Below are positions 1-9,732 of a DNA stretch of 64,000 nt, one piece after another; positions within the stretch are counted from its first letter, which is position 1; the number at the start of each line of letters is the position of its first letter. The stretch is taken from positions 1 to 64,000 of the forward strand of contig NZ_JMHT01000069.1 in the NCBI RefSeq assembly GCF_001905655.1. The letters run 5' to 3'. A program made the position numbers and the translations under genes. The notes beneath the pieces are model-generated. The model was not told the origin of the DNA and made no database searches. It saw only the letters and a list, made by a program, of their open reading frames with translations. The DNA comes from Mycobacterium sp. ST-F2. GTDB taxonomy: Bacteria > Actinomycetota > Actinomycetes > Mycobacteriales > Mycobacteriaceae.

Positions 1-1445
1 TTACGTGACGGACAACCCCTCAAACCTGGGGAAATACGTGACCGCTGACAGTCGGCCGGTCCGCACACGATCGGTGCCGGGTCGGCGAGGAAGAGAGCCA
101 GTTCGGCGCGCATGAAGATCTGTCGGCCGTCCTGCACCGCGTCGAGATGAAGCGGCTCGACCCGATCGATCAGCTCGCGGGCCAGATGCGCGGCGCCTGC
201 GTCCATGGCGGCCTCCGCCGCGGCGAGTAGTCGGCTGTTTCGCGTGGGACAGGGTGGGGTGAGATCGGCGGCACGGGCCAGCAGCCGCGCCTGCGAGCCG
301 CGCCCACCGCGCCTGGCCGCCAGTCCCGCGACCGCTTCAAGTCGATCGGCTACCCCCGCATCGAGCCCAGAGACGGCTTCGGCTGAGTGCCACGCCTCCA
401 ACTCGATCAGTCCTTGGCGTTTCGCTTCCGTGGCCAACGCATCATGGGCGCGACGGCGATCAGGTCCTGTGGCCGCGCCATACACCGCCGACCGCACCAA
501 CGGGTGGCGGAACGCCACCGTATCGCTGATCGTCACCAGGCCGGCCTGTTGGGCCTCCGTCGCGCAATCTGGCGAAAGACCCAGTGCGGCAGCGGCATTG
601 GCGATGAGGAAGGACTGGCCCGCCGATTCGGCAGCCGCGACCAGCAACCACCGCTGCACGTCAGGCGACATCTCACGCACCTGGCGTAGGTAATGCGCCA
701 TCAACTGCCGGCTCAGCGGTATCGGGTCATATGACAGCGAGAGGTCCCCTAATTGCCGGATGCTCAAGTCCCGGGCGAGGTCGATGAGGGCAAGCGGATT
801 ACCGCCCGTGGCCACGGCAATCTGGATGGCCGCGTAGGGGTCGATGACGTCGGATGCTCGCGCTGTCAACAGTTGTACCGCCGCACGCTGGTCCAGACCG
901 GTCAGGCGCAACGTTGAGACGCCCGCCAGCGCAGCATCGGACTCGTCGTTGTCACGCGCACCGAAGAGCAACACCGTCGACTCCGCCTGCAGGCGCCTCG
1001 CGACGAACGCGAGCACGACCCGCGACTCCGAGTCGATCCAATGCGCATCATCGACCACACAGATGACCGGCCGCTGGCCACCGGCTTCCGCGAACAGACC
1101 GAGCATGCCCAGCCCGACCAGATACGGCTCGGGCGCAGGTCCATCGTCGACGCCCCACGCGACACGCAGCGCCTGTTGCTGGCGAACGGGCAGTGCGTCG
1201 ATGTATTCGGCCAAGGACAGCCCTATTCGCTGCAATGCGGCATACGGCATCGACAATTCCGCTTCGTAACCGTCGGAACGGATCACGGTGACACCGGTCA
1301 GGTTGGCCGTGACGTTCGTCAGCAGGGCCGACTTACCGATTCCCGGATCGCCACGCACCACCAGCGCCCCACCGGCTCCGTTGCGTGCTCGTGTCACAAG
1401 GGCACGCAGTACGCCCAATTCCACGGATCGGCCAAACAGGGCCAT
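1..1445 (-). CDS. LuxR-family/AAA-type transcriptional regulator, N-terminal part (runs off left edge)
   Basis: This frame has no stop codon before the window edge, so about 480 N-terminal residues are visible. The chosen ATG gives a typical start for large mycobacterial ATP-binding regulators (MALFGRSVELGVLRALV). A Walker A motif (GDPGIGKSAL) lies near residues 36-45 and a Walker B-like segment (VICVVDDAHWID) near residue 120. The rest resembles the helical signal-sensing part of MalT-like STAND ATPases; any LuxR helix-turn-helix would be outside the window. It lies 73 bases downstream of mycP4 on the same strand. In M. tuberculosis the gene beyond mycP4 is eccB4, so this gene is an addition or replacement. 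Its ligand and targets are unknown. Confidence 0.75.
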   Translation of the reverse strand, partial: MALFGRSVELGVLRALVTRARNGAGGALVVRGDPGIGKSALLTNVTANLTGVTVIRSDGYEAELSMPYAALQRIGLSLAEYIDALPVRQQQALRVAWGVDDGPAPEPYLVGLGMLGLFAEAGGQRPVICVVDDAHWIDSESRVVLAFVARRLQAESTVLLFGARDNDESDAALAGVSTLRLTGLDQRAAVQLLTARASDVIDPYAAIQIAVATGGNPLALIDLARDLSIRQLGDLSLSYDPIPLSRQLMAHYLRQVREMSPDVQRWLLVAAAESAGQSFLIANAAAALGLSPDCATEAQQAGLVTISDTVAFRHPLVRSAVYGAATGPDRRRAHDALATEAKRQGLIELEAWHSAEAVSGLDAGVADRLEAVAGLAARRGGRGSQARLLARAADLTPPCPTRNSRLLAAAEAAMDAGAAHLARELIDRVEPLHLDAVQDGRQIFMRAELALFLADPAPIVCGPADCQRSRISPGLRGCPSR

Positions 1446-1518
1446 CCCATCGTTGTGCTCGATGCGTTGAAGAATAGAGCCGCGGCCAAGCCCTGGCCAC
1501 ACAACCTCGAACAAATGC

Positions 1519-2829
1519 CTACCGTCGTGACCGCCGGTGGCCCGTCGCCGCGACGGTTGCCACTGCGATGCAGACGGCGGTGCCCAGGAAGGCGATTCGT
1601 CGCGACGGTCGTTGATCCGGGCCGGGGGCAGGCGCCGACGGTGTGGCAGCTACCCGCGCCGGGGCAGGCGCGGGCGCACCGCCACTCACCGCCGCCAAAG
1701 GGTCGATCACACCGCGTCCCACCTGGGCGTTCCAGCCGTCAGCCGGATGGTGTGCGGTGTCCTCGATGCGGGCCATCACCTGCCGGGCCGACAGTTGCGG
1801 GAATCGTGAACGGACGAGTGCGACAACACCGCTGACAACGGGTGCGGCGAAACTGGTCCCCGACAGCGGGCGTCCGTCCGCCCGGCGGTCGACCAGGCCG
1901 TCGCCCTGCGCACTCAGCGACACCACCGACTCTCCCGGTGCGGCGACGTCGACCCAGGGGCCTGCCAGGCTGAATTGTGAAGGTGCGCCGGCGGGGTCGA
2001 CCGAACCGACCGTCAGCACGTAGTCGTCGTACCACGCCGGGCTGACCACGGTGTGCACGTTGTCCCAGTCCGGTGTGCCCGGATGCTTGGGGTCGGACAG
2101 TGGATTCTGTTGTGCGCATTCACCATTGGTCGTGCCTGCGGCAGAGACCACTACGACGTTGCGGACCTCCACGGCGTAGGCCAGCGCGGCCCCCAACGAC
2201 CGGTCGTCGAGCGGGTCGGCGACGGGCATGCAGGCGACCGACGAGATGTTGATGACGGTTGCGCCGGCGTCGGCAGCCGAGCGCACCGCGCGGGCGAGTG
2301 TCTCGACGTCGCCGACCCCAGAGGTGGCATGGTCGCTGGAGAGCCGGAACTTGTTGCTGGACTGGCGAATCGCCATGATGGTCGCCTCGGGCGCCACGCC
2401 GCGGAAGGAGCCGGGTTCGGTATCCGGGGGCGCGGCGCCGACCAGGCCCGCGATCGCGGTGCCGTGGCCATCGCAATCCTGCGTACCGTCGCCCGAGGAG
2501 ACATAGTCCCCGCCGGGGACCAGGTGGGGCAGCAACCGGTGGCGGGTGACGCCGGTATCGATCACCGCCACCGTCTGTCCGCCGCCGCGGGAAAGCGGCC
2601 ATACCGCAGCAAGGTTGAGCCCGTCGAGTTGACGTGTGGTGCGGTCGTCGGCGGGCTTCGCTGTGGCGCACCGGTCGGCCTGTTCGGTTCTGCCCGGCGG
2701 CGCCGGGGCCTCCGGCGCAGGCAGTTGACCCTGATCGACCGGCTTCGGAGCGATGGCGTGGGCGGCGGGAACCAGCGCCACCATCGCGACCGTGACGGCG
2801 ACGGCGATGGCCGAACCGACGACGCTCAT
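1519..2829 (-). CDS. mycP4: Type VII secretion-associated serine protease mycosin MycP4
   Basis: Subtilisin-like membrane-anchored protease of the ESX-4 system, 436 residues. The start is the ATG that overlaps the eccD4 stop (ATGA); it gives an N-terminal signal peptide (hydrophobic residues 5-25, ending AHA). The catalytic triad is visible as Asp91 (AVIDTGV), His122 (DGHGT) and Ser326 (SGTSFAAP). A Pro/Ala-rich linker and a C-terminal membrane helix with a short basic tail follow, as in all mycosins. The protease domain faces outside the cytoplasmic membrane and supports assembly of the secretion complex. It is translationally coupled to eccD4. Confidence 0.93.
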   Translation of the reverse strand: MSVVGSAIAVAVTVAMVALVPAAHAIAPKPVDQGQLPAPEAPAPPGRTEQADRCATAKPADDRTTRQLDGLNLAAVWPLSRGGGQTVAVIDTGVTRHRLLPHLVPGGDYVSSGDGTQDCDGHGTAIAGLVGAAPPDTEPGSFRGVAPEATIMAIRQSSNKFRLSSDHATSGVGDVETLARAVRSAADAGATVINISSVACMPVADPLDDRSLGAALAYAVEVRNVVVVSAAGTTNGECAQQNPLSDPKHPGTPDWDNVHTVVSPAWYDDYVLTVGSVDPAGAPSQFSLAGPWVDVAAPGESVVSLSAQGDGLVDRRADGRPLSGTSFAAPVVSGVVALVRSRFPQLSARQVMARIEDTAHHPADGWNAQVGRGVIDPLAAVSGGAPAPAPARVAATPSAPAPGPDQRPSRRIAFLGTAVCIAVATVAATGHRRSRR

Positions 2830-4097
2830 CGTCCGCGTACCAGCATGAAGATGTCTGCGGCCCAGAGTGCGGACGGCGGAACGGCAGCCAGCGCCGCGTA
2901 TTCGAGGTAGCTGACGCGCTGGGCCATCGCGACGCTGACTGATCCCATCCGCCGGATACCCAGCGCCACCGCGACGATGCTGCCACCGAGCCAAGCCGTC
3001 CAGGCGGGGAACGTCGTCGCGGTGACCGCGAAAGCCGCAGTGGTGCAGACCATTCCGGCGACCAGAACAGTCCATCGGCGTACCGGCAGCCGATAGGAGG
3101 GTGCTCGCAGCGTCAGGGCGGCCGCTACTGCCCAACTGAACGCCAACGTTGCGATGCCGGACCGGTGCACGGCGGCCACGGCCACCACGACTGCACCGAC
3201 CGCGACGGCTGCTGCGGCGCCCATCACCATCGCTGTGAGCGCCAGATGGGCCCGCTCGACTCGCCCCGGGTCACCCTCGGTCACTGTCGCCGACGGGGGC
3301 GCGAGCCCCGCGACGGTGACGGCGCACCGGGGTGCGGCAGACAGCACGACCAAAGCCACGGCGCTGAGGGCCACGCCGGTGCCGGTCAGCGGAATGGGCC
3401 AGGTACTCGCCACCGTCGTCACCACGATCATCGGCGCCGAAAATGCCATGGCCGCAATGGATACCGCGTGCACGCCGACTCGTAACAACACCAGGGCCAC
3501 CGCGAACGCCGCCGCGGCACCGAGGAGGACATTCGGAGCGGCGGGCCCACCCGGTACCGCCGTGAACCCAGCGGTGAACGCCAGCACGAGGGCGGAGACG
3601 GACCACGCGGCAGGCCCGGACCGTAACGTCACCATCAACGCGCCCAGGGCGCCACCACACGCGATGGCGGCTGCGATCGTCTGGTCGCCGCGCGCCGCGG
3701 ACCAGATCAGCATGCCGGAGGCGACGGTCACCGCCCACAACCCGAGTGTGGGTACGGCCAGGTGACCGGTACGGTCGGGCGTGGGCGTGCCGGCGGCCAT
3801 TGTCACCGTCTGTGCCCGCCGCGCGCCGAGTACCGGGATGGTGGCGGACACCAGTTGCAGCACGTCCCCATCGTGAACGTCGTTTTGCCGCAACGACAAT
3901 GATCCGTTGATCGGATCGCCGACTGTTCGATCGAGGTACCAGCTCACGCCGTGAGCCGGGCTCTGCGGACGAGCCAGTGCCACGATGTCCGGTAACAGCG
4001 TGTCCACGGCGGCGCCCGCCGGCAAGACCAGATCGGTGGTCTCGCTGGTGTATTCGCCATGTGACTGCACTGAAAGACGACAAACAGAGTCGGACAT
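2826..4097 (-). CDS. eccD4: ESX-4 secretion system membrane channel protein EccD4
   Basis: Integral membrane component of the ESX-4 translocon, 423 residues. Residues about 5-80 form the ubiquitin-like N-terminal domain of EccD proteins, with a conserved stretch VSWYLDRTVGDPINGSLSL. About eleven strongly hydrophobic Ala/Val-rich membrane segments fill residues 120-420. The ATG at 4097 was chosen because the Ubl domain begins right after it; in-frame extensions upstream have no family resemblance. The gene is transcribed away from eccC4 across a 109-base intergenic region that must hold both promoters, and its stop overlaps the mycP4 start. Confidence 0.92.
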   Translation of the reverse strand: MSDSVCRLSVQSHGEYTSETTDLVLPAGAAVDTLLPDIVALARPQSPAHGVSWYLDRTVGDPINGSLSLRQNDVHDGDVLQLVSATIPVLGARRAQTVTMAAGTPTPDRTGHLAVPTLGLWAVTVASGMLIWSAARGDQTIAAAIACGGALGALMVTLRSGPAAWSVSALVLAFTAGFTAVPGGPAAPNVLLGAAAAFAVALVLLRVGVHAVSIAAMAFSAPMIVVTTVASTWPIPLTGTGVALSAVALVVLSAAPRCAVTVAGLAPPSATVTEGDPGRVERAHLALTAMVMGAAAAVAVGAVVVAVAAVHRSGIATLAFSWAVAAALTLRAPSYRLPVRRWTVLVAGMVCTTAAFAVTATTFPAWTAWLGGSIVAVALGIRRMGSVSVAMAQRVSYLEYAALAAVPPSALWAADIFMLVRGR

Positions 4098-4206
4098 CGC
4101 ACCCCCCGGATCGACATGCCCGATCTCACGGTAACTGCACATCGGACCCCTGCCCGACACGAAAATCGATGGAACCGAACAGTGTCCTGCTGCGTCTGAA
4201 CATGCG

Positions 4207-7200
4207 ATGGAATTCACGAGAGTCGCGCGATCTGCGGCAGCCGAACCAGCTCAGGGGGACATCGAGGTCCGCACACCGCCACAGGTGCCGCGGCTGGCGC
4301 CGGGCCACGTCGTCACCCGCGTCGCTCCGGTCCTGATGCTGGTGGCGATGGCCGGCATGATGGTGTTCTACTTCCGCTCGGGTTCGGTGACCGGACGCAG
4401 TCCGGTGTTCCTGCTGTTTCCGGCCATGATGGTGCTGTCCATGATCGGTAGCACCGTTCTCGGGTCGCGCGGTGCGCGCCGGGCCGGCGAGATCGATGCC
4501 GATCGCCGTGAGTACCTGGTGTACCTCGACGCGCTTGAGGAGTGTGCCGGCCGGACCGCCGCTGAGCAGCATCGCCTGCTGCATCAGAACCATCCGCCGC
4601 CCGCCGCCCTCTGGACCTTGACCGGGACCGACCGGATGTGGCAACGCCGTTGGAACGATGAGGACTTCACCGAGATGCGGGTGGGGGTCGGGGAGCGACC
4701 GCTGTGCACCAGGCTGGTCCCGTCGCCGGCGACCGGGGGCGAAATGACCGACCCAGTGGCCGCTTCGGCATTCGAACGGTTGCTGACAACCGGCGCCACC
4801 GTGCCGGAGGTTCCGGTGACCGTCGTATTGCGCCGCCACCGGCGCCTCGATGTCGGAGATGCCCCGGGACTGGCCCGCGCCATGGTGTGCCAGTTGGCGG
4901 TGTGGCACGGCCCTGATGAGGTGAAGATCGCTGCGGTCACCGGGGCTGCGGGGTGGGACTGGCTGAAATGGCTGCCGCACCATTACCGTTCGGGTGTCAT
5001 CGGAGGGGCGCCGCTGCGCTTCGCCGAAGCCGCAGCCGTGCCCGTCATACCCGGCTGCCATCTGGTGGTGCTGGTGGACAGCGTCGCGGCCACCGCGTTC
5101 GACGGATCGGACGGGGTCACACTGCTGGTGCTCGGTCGGCCAGGATCGGCGTCAACGCTGCCGCGATGTTCGACGACCGATGCGCTGACGGTTGAGCAAG
5201 CCGAGACCTGTGCGCGCAGACTCGCGCGCTACCGATTGGCCGGCACCGCGGACGCGGCGCGGTGGCACCATGATTGGACACCGTCGTGGTCGCCCCGGCC
5301 GGCCCGGCACCGCTTGCGGGTCCCGATCGGCACCGACACCACTGGGGCGTCCGTCGAACTCGACCTCAAGGAACCCGCCGAGCACGGCATGGGACCGCAC
5401 GGTTTGTGCATCGGCGCAACGGGTTCCGGCAAGTCCGAGTTTCTCCGCACCCTGACGTTGGGTCTGATCACCACGCATTCGCCGGACGAGCTGAACCTGG
5501 TCCTCGTCGATTTCAAAGGTGGTGCAACATTTCTCGGCTTCGAGAAGGCCAACCATGTCGCGGCCGTCATCACCAACCTGGAACAGGAGGCACATCTGGT
5601 GGCCCGGATGCGCGACGCCCTGGCCGGCGAGATGACCCGGCGGCAGGGGCTGTTACGGGCGGCGGGGAACCTGTCGGGCATCGGCGACTATCGCCGGGCC
5701 CGCGCGGCCGACGCCGAGCTTGCTCCGCTGCCCGCCCTGTTCATCGTGGTCGACGAATTCTCCGAATTGCTCAGCCACCATCCGGATTTCGCGGAGCTGT
5801 TCGTTGCCATCGGGCGTCTCGGCCGGTCGCTGGGCATCCATCTGCTTTTGGCCAGCCAGCGGCTGGACGAAGGCCGTCTGCGGGGCTTGGATACCCACCT
5901 CTCGTATCGGGTCTGTCTCAAGACCTTCTCGGCGGCCGAGTCCCGGGCGGTCATCGGGGTCACCGACGCCCACGAGCTGCCGGGGACACCCGGCGCGGGC
6001 TTGCTGCGGACCGCAGACGGAAAGCTGATGCGATTCCACACCACATTCGTTTCGGGCCCCGCACCGGACACCCACGGTGAGGACCCGGGCCCGGCGCTGT
6101 TCACCGGCGGGCCGGCTGCGACAGCAGATCCGGCAGCCGGTCCGAGCCTGCTGGACACGACTGTGCACCGGCTGGCAGGGCTTGGTCCCGACGCCCATCA
6201 GGTCTGGTTGCCGCCCCTCACCGAATCGCCCGCGTTGTCCGAACTGCTCATGACCGAGCCGGCCGGCCGGCCGCTGCGGGCACCGATCGGATTGGTGGAC
6301 AACCCGTTCCAGCAATGCCGTGATCCACTGGTCGTCGACCTCAATGGCGCCGGCGGGCACGTGGCCGTCGTCGGGGGTCCGCGGTCCGGGAAATCGAGTG
6401 CGCTGCAGACACTGCTGCTCGGCCTGACCGCCACCGCGGCGCCACGACGACTCAGCATCTACGGTTTGGATCTCGGCGACGGCGTGCTCACGGCGCTGCG
6501 GCAGCACCCCCACGTCGGTACGATCGCCGGCCGGCATGAGCCGGAATTGCTGCGGCGCATCGTCTCTCAACTGTCCGCGCTGTGCCGCCGTCGCCAGGAG
6601 TTCCGGCAGCAGCACGGGCCGGCAGTGCCCTTCCCGGATCGATACGGCGATGTCATCCTGGCGGTCGACGGCTGGGCGGTGCTGCGCCGCGAGTCCGACG
6701 CGCTCGAGGACACCATCACGGCAATGGTGGCACAGGGACTGTCGGTCGGAATCCACGTGGTGCTCACCGCCAACCGGTGGGCTGAACTGCGCCCCATGCT
6801 GAAAGACCACATCGGTACCCGGATCGAATTGCGGCTCGGCGACCCCACCGAGTCCGAAATGGATCGTCGCCGTGCGCAGCTCCTCGCCAATTGCCCGCCG
6901 GGGCGCGGCCTCACCAGCGACGGCAAGGAGTTCGTGGTGGCGCTGCCGCAGCTCGACGTGGTGGCGGCCCAGCCCGAGCAACCCGCGCCGGTCATCGAGC
7001 TGCTGCCGCACCACGTGGACTACGCGGAGGTGGTCACGGCGACCGGCGGGGAATCATCCCGCCATGTCATCGGTATCTCCGAGGCGGAACTACAGCCGTT
7101 CGCCCTCGAAGCCGGTCCATACCTGATCCTGTTGGGCGACAACGGTTGCGGCAAGACGTCCGCGCTGCGGACCCTGTGCCGGGCGATCATCAGCCAGAGC

Positions 7201-7743
7201 GAGCCGGAGCAGGTCCGTGTGCTGATCGTCGATTTCCGTAGGACCTTGCTGGGCGTGGTCGAGTCGCCGCACCTGTGCGGCTACGCGATGTCGAGTGTCA
7301 CGGCCACCGCGGAGCTGACGGCCGCGCTATCCGTTCTGACGGCTCGGCTGCCGGGCCCGGGCGTCACCCAGCAGCAACTCCGCGACCGATCCTGGTGGTG
7401 CGGCCCCGACATCCACATCGTCGTCGACGACTATGACCTGGTCGCGGGCGCGGCGGGAAATCCGTTGAGTCCCTTGCTCGACCTGCTGCCGCACGCCTCG
7501 GACATCGGCCTGCACCTGGTGATCGCGCGGCGCGCCGGCGGTGCCGCCCGAGCCATGTTCGACCCACTGTTCGCCCGGATGCGGGACCTCGGCGCCACCG
7601 GCATCCTCATGAGCGCCGACACCGAGGAGGGGCCGCTGCTGGGTGTTGCGCGTCCGATGATGCTCCCGCCAGGCCGTGCTGTCGTGGTGCGGCGTGGCCG
7701 GCCCGATGAGCTGGTCCAGATCGCCTGGACCGATCCGCCGTGA
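4207..7743 (+). CDS. eccC4: ESX-4 secretion system ATPase EccC4
   Basis: FtsK/SpoIIIE-type motor ATPase that recruits and drives EsxU/EsxT-type substrates, 1178 residues. Two membrane helices lie at about residues 35-85. Three P-loop domains follow, with Walker A motifs GATGSGKSE near residue 403, GGPRSGKSS near 722 and GDNGCGKTS near 975. The first domain is the least degenerate, with an intact hydrophobic Walker B (LFIVVDEF, near residue 517). It is a single-chain EccC rather than a split EccCa/EccCb, as expected for ESX-4. Its stop overlaps the next start (GTGA), so the downstream genes are probably co-translated. Confidence 0.95.
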   Translation: MEFTRVARSAAAEPAQGDIEVRTPPQVPRLAPGHVVTRVAPVLMLVAMAGMMVFYFRSGSVTGRSPVFLLFPAMMVLSMIGSTVLGSRGARRAGEIDADRREYLVYLDALEECAGRTAAEQHRLLHQNHPPPAALWTLTGTDRMWQRRWNDEDFTEMRVGVGERPLCTRLVPSPATGGEMTDPVAASAFERLLTTGATVPEVPVTVVLRRHRRLDVGDAPGLARAMVCQLAVWHGPDEVKIAAVTGAAGWDWLKWLPHHYRSGVIGGAPLRFAEAAAVPVIPGCHLVVLVDSVAATAFDGSDGVTLLVLGRPGSASTLPRCSTTDALTVEQAETCARRLARYRLAGTADAARWHHDWTPSWSPRPARHRLRVPIGTDTTGASVELDLKEPAEHGMGPHGLCIGATGSGKSEFLRTLTLGLITTHSPDELNLVLVDFKGGATFLGFEKANHVAAVITNLEQEAHLVARMRDALAGEMTRRQGLLRAAGNLSGIGDYRRARAADAELAPLPALFIVVDEFSELLSHHPDFAELFVAIGRLGRSLGIHLLLASQRLDEGRLRGLDTHLSYRVCLKTFSAAESRAVIGVTDAHELPGTPGAGLLRTADGKLMRFHTTFVSGPAPDTHGEDPGPALFTGGPAATADPAAGPSLLDTTVHRLAGLGPDAHQVWLPPLTESPALSELLMTEPAGRPLRAPIGLVDNPFQQCRDPLVVDLNGAGGHVAVVGGPRSGKSSALQTLLLGLTATAAPRRLSIYGLDLGDGVLTALRQHPHVGTIAGRHEPELLRRIVSQLSALCRRRQEFRQQHGPAVPFPDRYGDVILAVDGWAVLRRESDALEDTITAMVAQGLSVGIHVVLTANRWAELRPMLKDHIGTRIELRLGDPTESEMDRRRAQLLANCPPGRGLTSDGKEFVVALPQLDVVAAQPEQPAPVIELLPHHVDYAEVVTATGGESSRHVIGISEAELQPFALEAGPYLILLGDNGCGKTSALRTLCRAIISQSEPEQVRVLIVDFRRTLLGVVESPHLCGYAMSSVTATAELTAALSVLTARLPGPGVTQQQLRDRSWWCGPDIHIVVDDYDLVAGAAGNPLSPLLDLLPHASDIGLHLVIARRAGGAARAMFDPLFARMRDLGATGILMSADTEEGPLLGVARPMMLPPGRAVVVRRGRPDELVQIAWTDPP

Positions 7744-8873
7744 CGGTCGTGGTGGTCGGCCCGGCGACCATCGTTGGACCGGGAAACGTTGATGCCGAGC
7801 TGGTTTCGGCGGCACTGGAGTGCGTCGACGAGCAGTTGGGCCTGCTCGACGCGGCAGTCCTGCCGGCCGAACGTATCTGGCGTGACGCGATGGCCGCGGC
7901 GATCGGCACCGCGCGCACCGTGACGGTGGTGTGCCCGGCCTGGTGGTCGGCGTCGAGGGTTCAGAGGGTGCGATCGGCCGCGGACGCCAACGGAGTATGT
8001 GTCGTTGTCCGGCGCCGAATCGACGCAATCCGGATCGCCTCCGGTGAACCGGATTGCACCGTGGTCGAAGTGGGGGAGGACCTGGTGACCGTCTCTCGGC
8101 CGGGAACGGCCTCGTCGGTCGTACGACGAACCGACAGCGCTGCCACGGACACAGTGGTTGCCCGCGCGGCAATGGACAGCCACGTCGTGGTCGATGCGCC
8201 GATCGGTGTTCCGGGTGCCGCGCCGCTGGCCGTGGAAATCCAAGCGCGGCTGCAGGATCATGGCGTCACGACACAGGTCCTCCGTTGCGACGACCTACTC
8301 GATGACGCCGACGTTGGCAGCGCGCCGGCCGTGGCGCACTCCACGCGGGGCCGCATCGCGATCGCCGCGGCGGCGGTGGTTGCCGTCGCCGGAACAGCGG
8401 CGCTGGGCCTGTCCAGCCGGGACGGCCCCGCGGCGGTGGTCCCTGCCGCCGACCCTGATCTCACGTGGCTGGTGGAAGGTCGCGTGGCGGTGCAGATTCC
8501 GGCACGCTGGCTGGTCGAGAGGGCGTTGTCGGGCGCGGGATCGGCTCGGGTGCAAATAGTTTCGCCCGACGATCGCGGGCAGATCATCCACCTCACCCAA
8601 TCGGTGGTGCCACCGGGCCAGACGCCCGATACCGCAGCGCGGTCACTGCGAGAGGCGGCGGCGAAGCTGCCCGGCGGCGTCATCGTCGACTTCGAGGACG
8701 CCGGCGTCAGCGCCGGGCGCCCGGCCGTCAGATACCGGGAGGTGCGCGGCGGGCGGACGGTCGAATGGTCGGTCCTGCTCGACGGCCCGGTCCGGATCGC
8801 GGTGGGGTGTCAGGGTGACGCGGTCCGTGCGCCGTGTGACACCGCGATCCGCTCCGCGCGCCGAACCGATTGA
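7740..8873 (+). CDS. Type VII secretion-associated protein, Rv3446c family
   Basis: The Ala/Val-rich 377-residue protein matches the Rv3446c family by position (between eccC4 and esxU) and layout. The N-terminal half resembles an actin-like/ASKHA-type fold (TVVVVGPATIVGPG). A single membrane helix at residues about 204-222 separates it from an extracytoplasmic C-terminal domain. The GTG start overlaps the eccC4 stop, which fixes the start. The biochemical role is not established; the conserved context says it serves the ESX-4 machine. Confidence 0.85.
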   Translation: MTVVVVGPATIVGPGNVDAELVSAALECVDEQLGLLDAAVLPAERIWRDAMAAAIGTARTVTVVCPAWWSASRVQRVRSAADANGVCVVVRRRIDAIRIASGEPDCTVVEVGEDLVTVSRPGTASSVVRRTDSAATDTVVARAAMDSHVVVDAPIGVPGAAPLAVEIQARLQDHGVTTQVLRCDDLLDDADVGSAPAVAHSTRGRIAIAAAAVVAVAGTAALGLSSRDGPAAVVPAADPDLTWLVEGRVAVQIPARWLVERALSGAGSARVQIVSPDDRGQIIHLTQSVVPPGQTPDTAARSLREAAAKLPGGVIVDFEDAGVSAGRPAVRYREVRGGRTVEWSVLLDGPVRIAVGCQGDAVRAPCDTAIRSARRTD

Positions 8874-8948
8874 AAAAACTTGGGCGGCAATGGAACCGAA
8901 CGCTCACGGAGAACGTCTAAACAAGCAAACCCGAATGGAGAGGAAAAC

Positions 8949-9272
8949 ATGACAGCTCCGCTAAGTGGCACGCTGACCACAGATTTCGATCTGATGACAG
9001 GAATCGCCGGCAAGGTCGAGGTCCGCAACGAGGAGATCCGGGCCATGCTCGGTAACTTCATCGGCCAGATGACGGCCATCCCGCCGACCGTCTGGGGCGG
9101 CGTCGCGGCGGCCCGGTTCCAGGACGTGGTCACCCGGTGGAACGGCGAGTCGATGAAACTGCATGCGACGCTTGCGCGTATCGCCGAGACCATCCGATCG
9201 AACGCCACGGTGCTGAGCCAGGCGGCTGAGGCGCACGCCCAGCGCATCGGCGCCACCGGTCACGCGATCTGA
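8949..9272 (+). CDS. esxU: WXG100-family secreted protein EsxU
   Basis: ESX-4 substrate of 107 residues, one half of the EsxT-EsxU pair. It has two amphipathic helices joined by a WxG turn (TVWGG, residues about 48-52), which is followed by AAARFQDVV as in M. tuberculosis EsxU. The ATG at 8949 is preceded by a GGAGAGG ribosome-binding site, so an earlier in-frame start at 8880 was rejected. It lies 75 bases after the Rv3446c-family gene and 21 bases before esxT. Confidence 0.93.
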   Translation: MTAPLSGTLTTDFDLMTGIAGKVEVRNEEIRAMLGNFIGQMTAIPPTVWGGVAAARFQDVVTRWNGESMKLHATLARIAETIRSNATVLSQAAEAHAQRIGATGHAI

Positions 9273-9293
9273 CGGGACAGAAGGAGGCAATCG

Positions 9294-9581
9294 GTGCTGT
9301 CCTACCACTTCGGCGAGATCGAATTCACTGTCCGCCAACAGATCCACGCCACGTCGGCAAGGATGAACACGGCGCTGGAAGAGCTTCGGCAACTGGTTGC
9401 ACCGCTGCAGCAGTCGTGGACCCGCGAGGCCGCAGAGGCGTTCCAGGCCGAGCAGGCCCGCTGGAACCAGTCGGCAGCCGCCCTCAACGAGATCCTGCAC
9501 AGCCTCGGCAACGCGGTCCGCGACGGTGCCGACGACGTCGCCGCAACCGACCGTCGTGCCGCCGGCGACTGGGTGTTCTGA
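9294..9581 (+). CDS. esxT: WXG100-family secreted protein EsxT
   Basis: Partner of EsxU, 95 residues, expected to form a helical-hairpin heterodimer secreted by ESX-4. The turn motif is SWTREAA, in which WxG has become WTR; M. tuberculosis EsxT shows the same departure. The GTG start has an AAGGAGG ribosome-binding site 6 bases upstream. The ESX-4 operon ends here, just before a strong hairpin. Confidence 0.93.
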   Translation: MLSYHFGEIEFTVRQQIHATSARMNTALEELRQLVAPLQQSWTREAAEAFQAEQARWNQSAAALNEILHSLGNAVRDGADDVAATDRRAAGDWVF

Positions 9582-9594
9582 CCCATCACGAGCC

Positions 9595-9643
9595 CTGTGT
9601 GGTCCTGCCCCTGGAATGGAGAGCTGGGGGCGGGACCACACAG
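9595..9643 (+). terminator. Hairpin after esxT, likely transcription terminator
   Basis: Arms at 9595-9611 and 9627-9643 pair over 17 positions with one G-U pair, around a 15-base loop. No U-tract follows, as is common in mycobacteria. It separates the ESX-4 operon from the ethanolamine regulator. Confidence 0.65.
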
Positions 9644-9732
9644 CACTACCCAACAGCTGCCGCGAAACACCGAGGTCGACTACCCTGGCGGCCACGCAGG
9701 TGTGTATCCGACCTGCGAGGAGTGTGAGTGTC

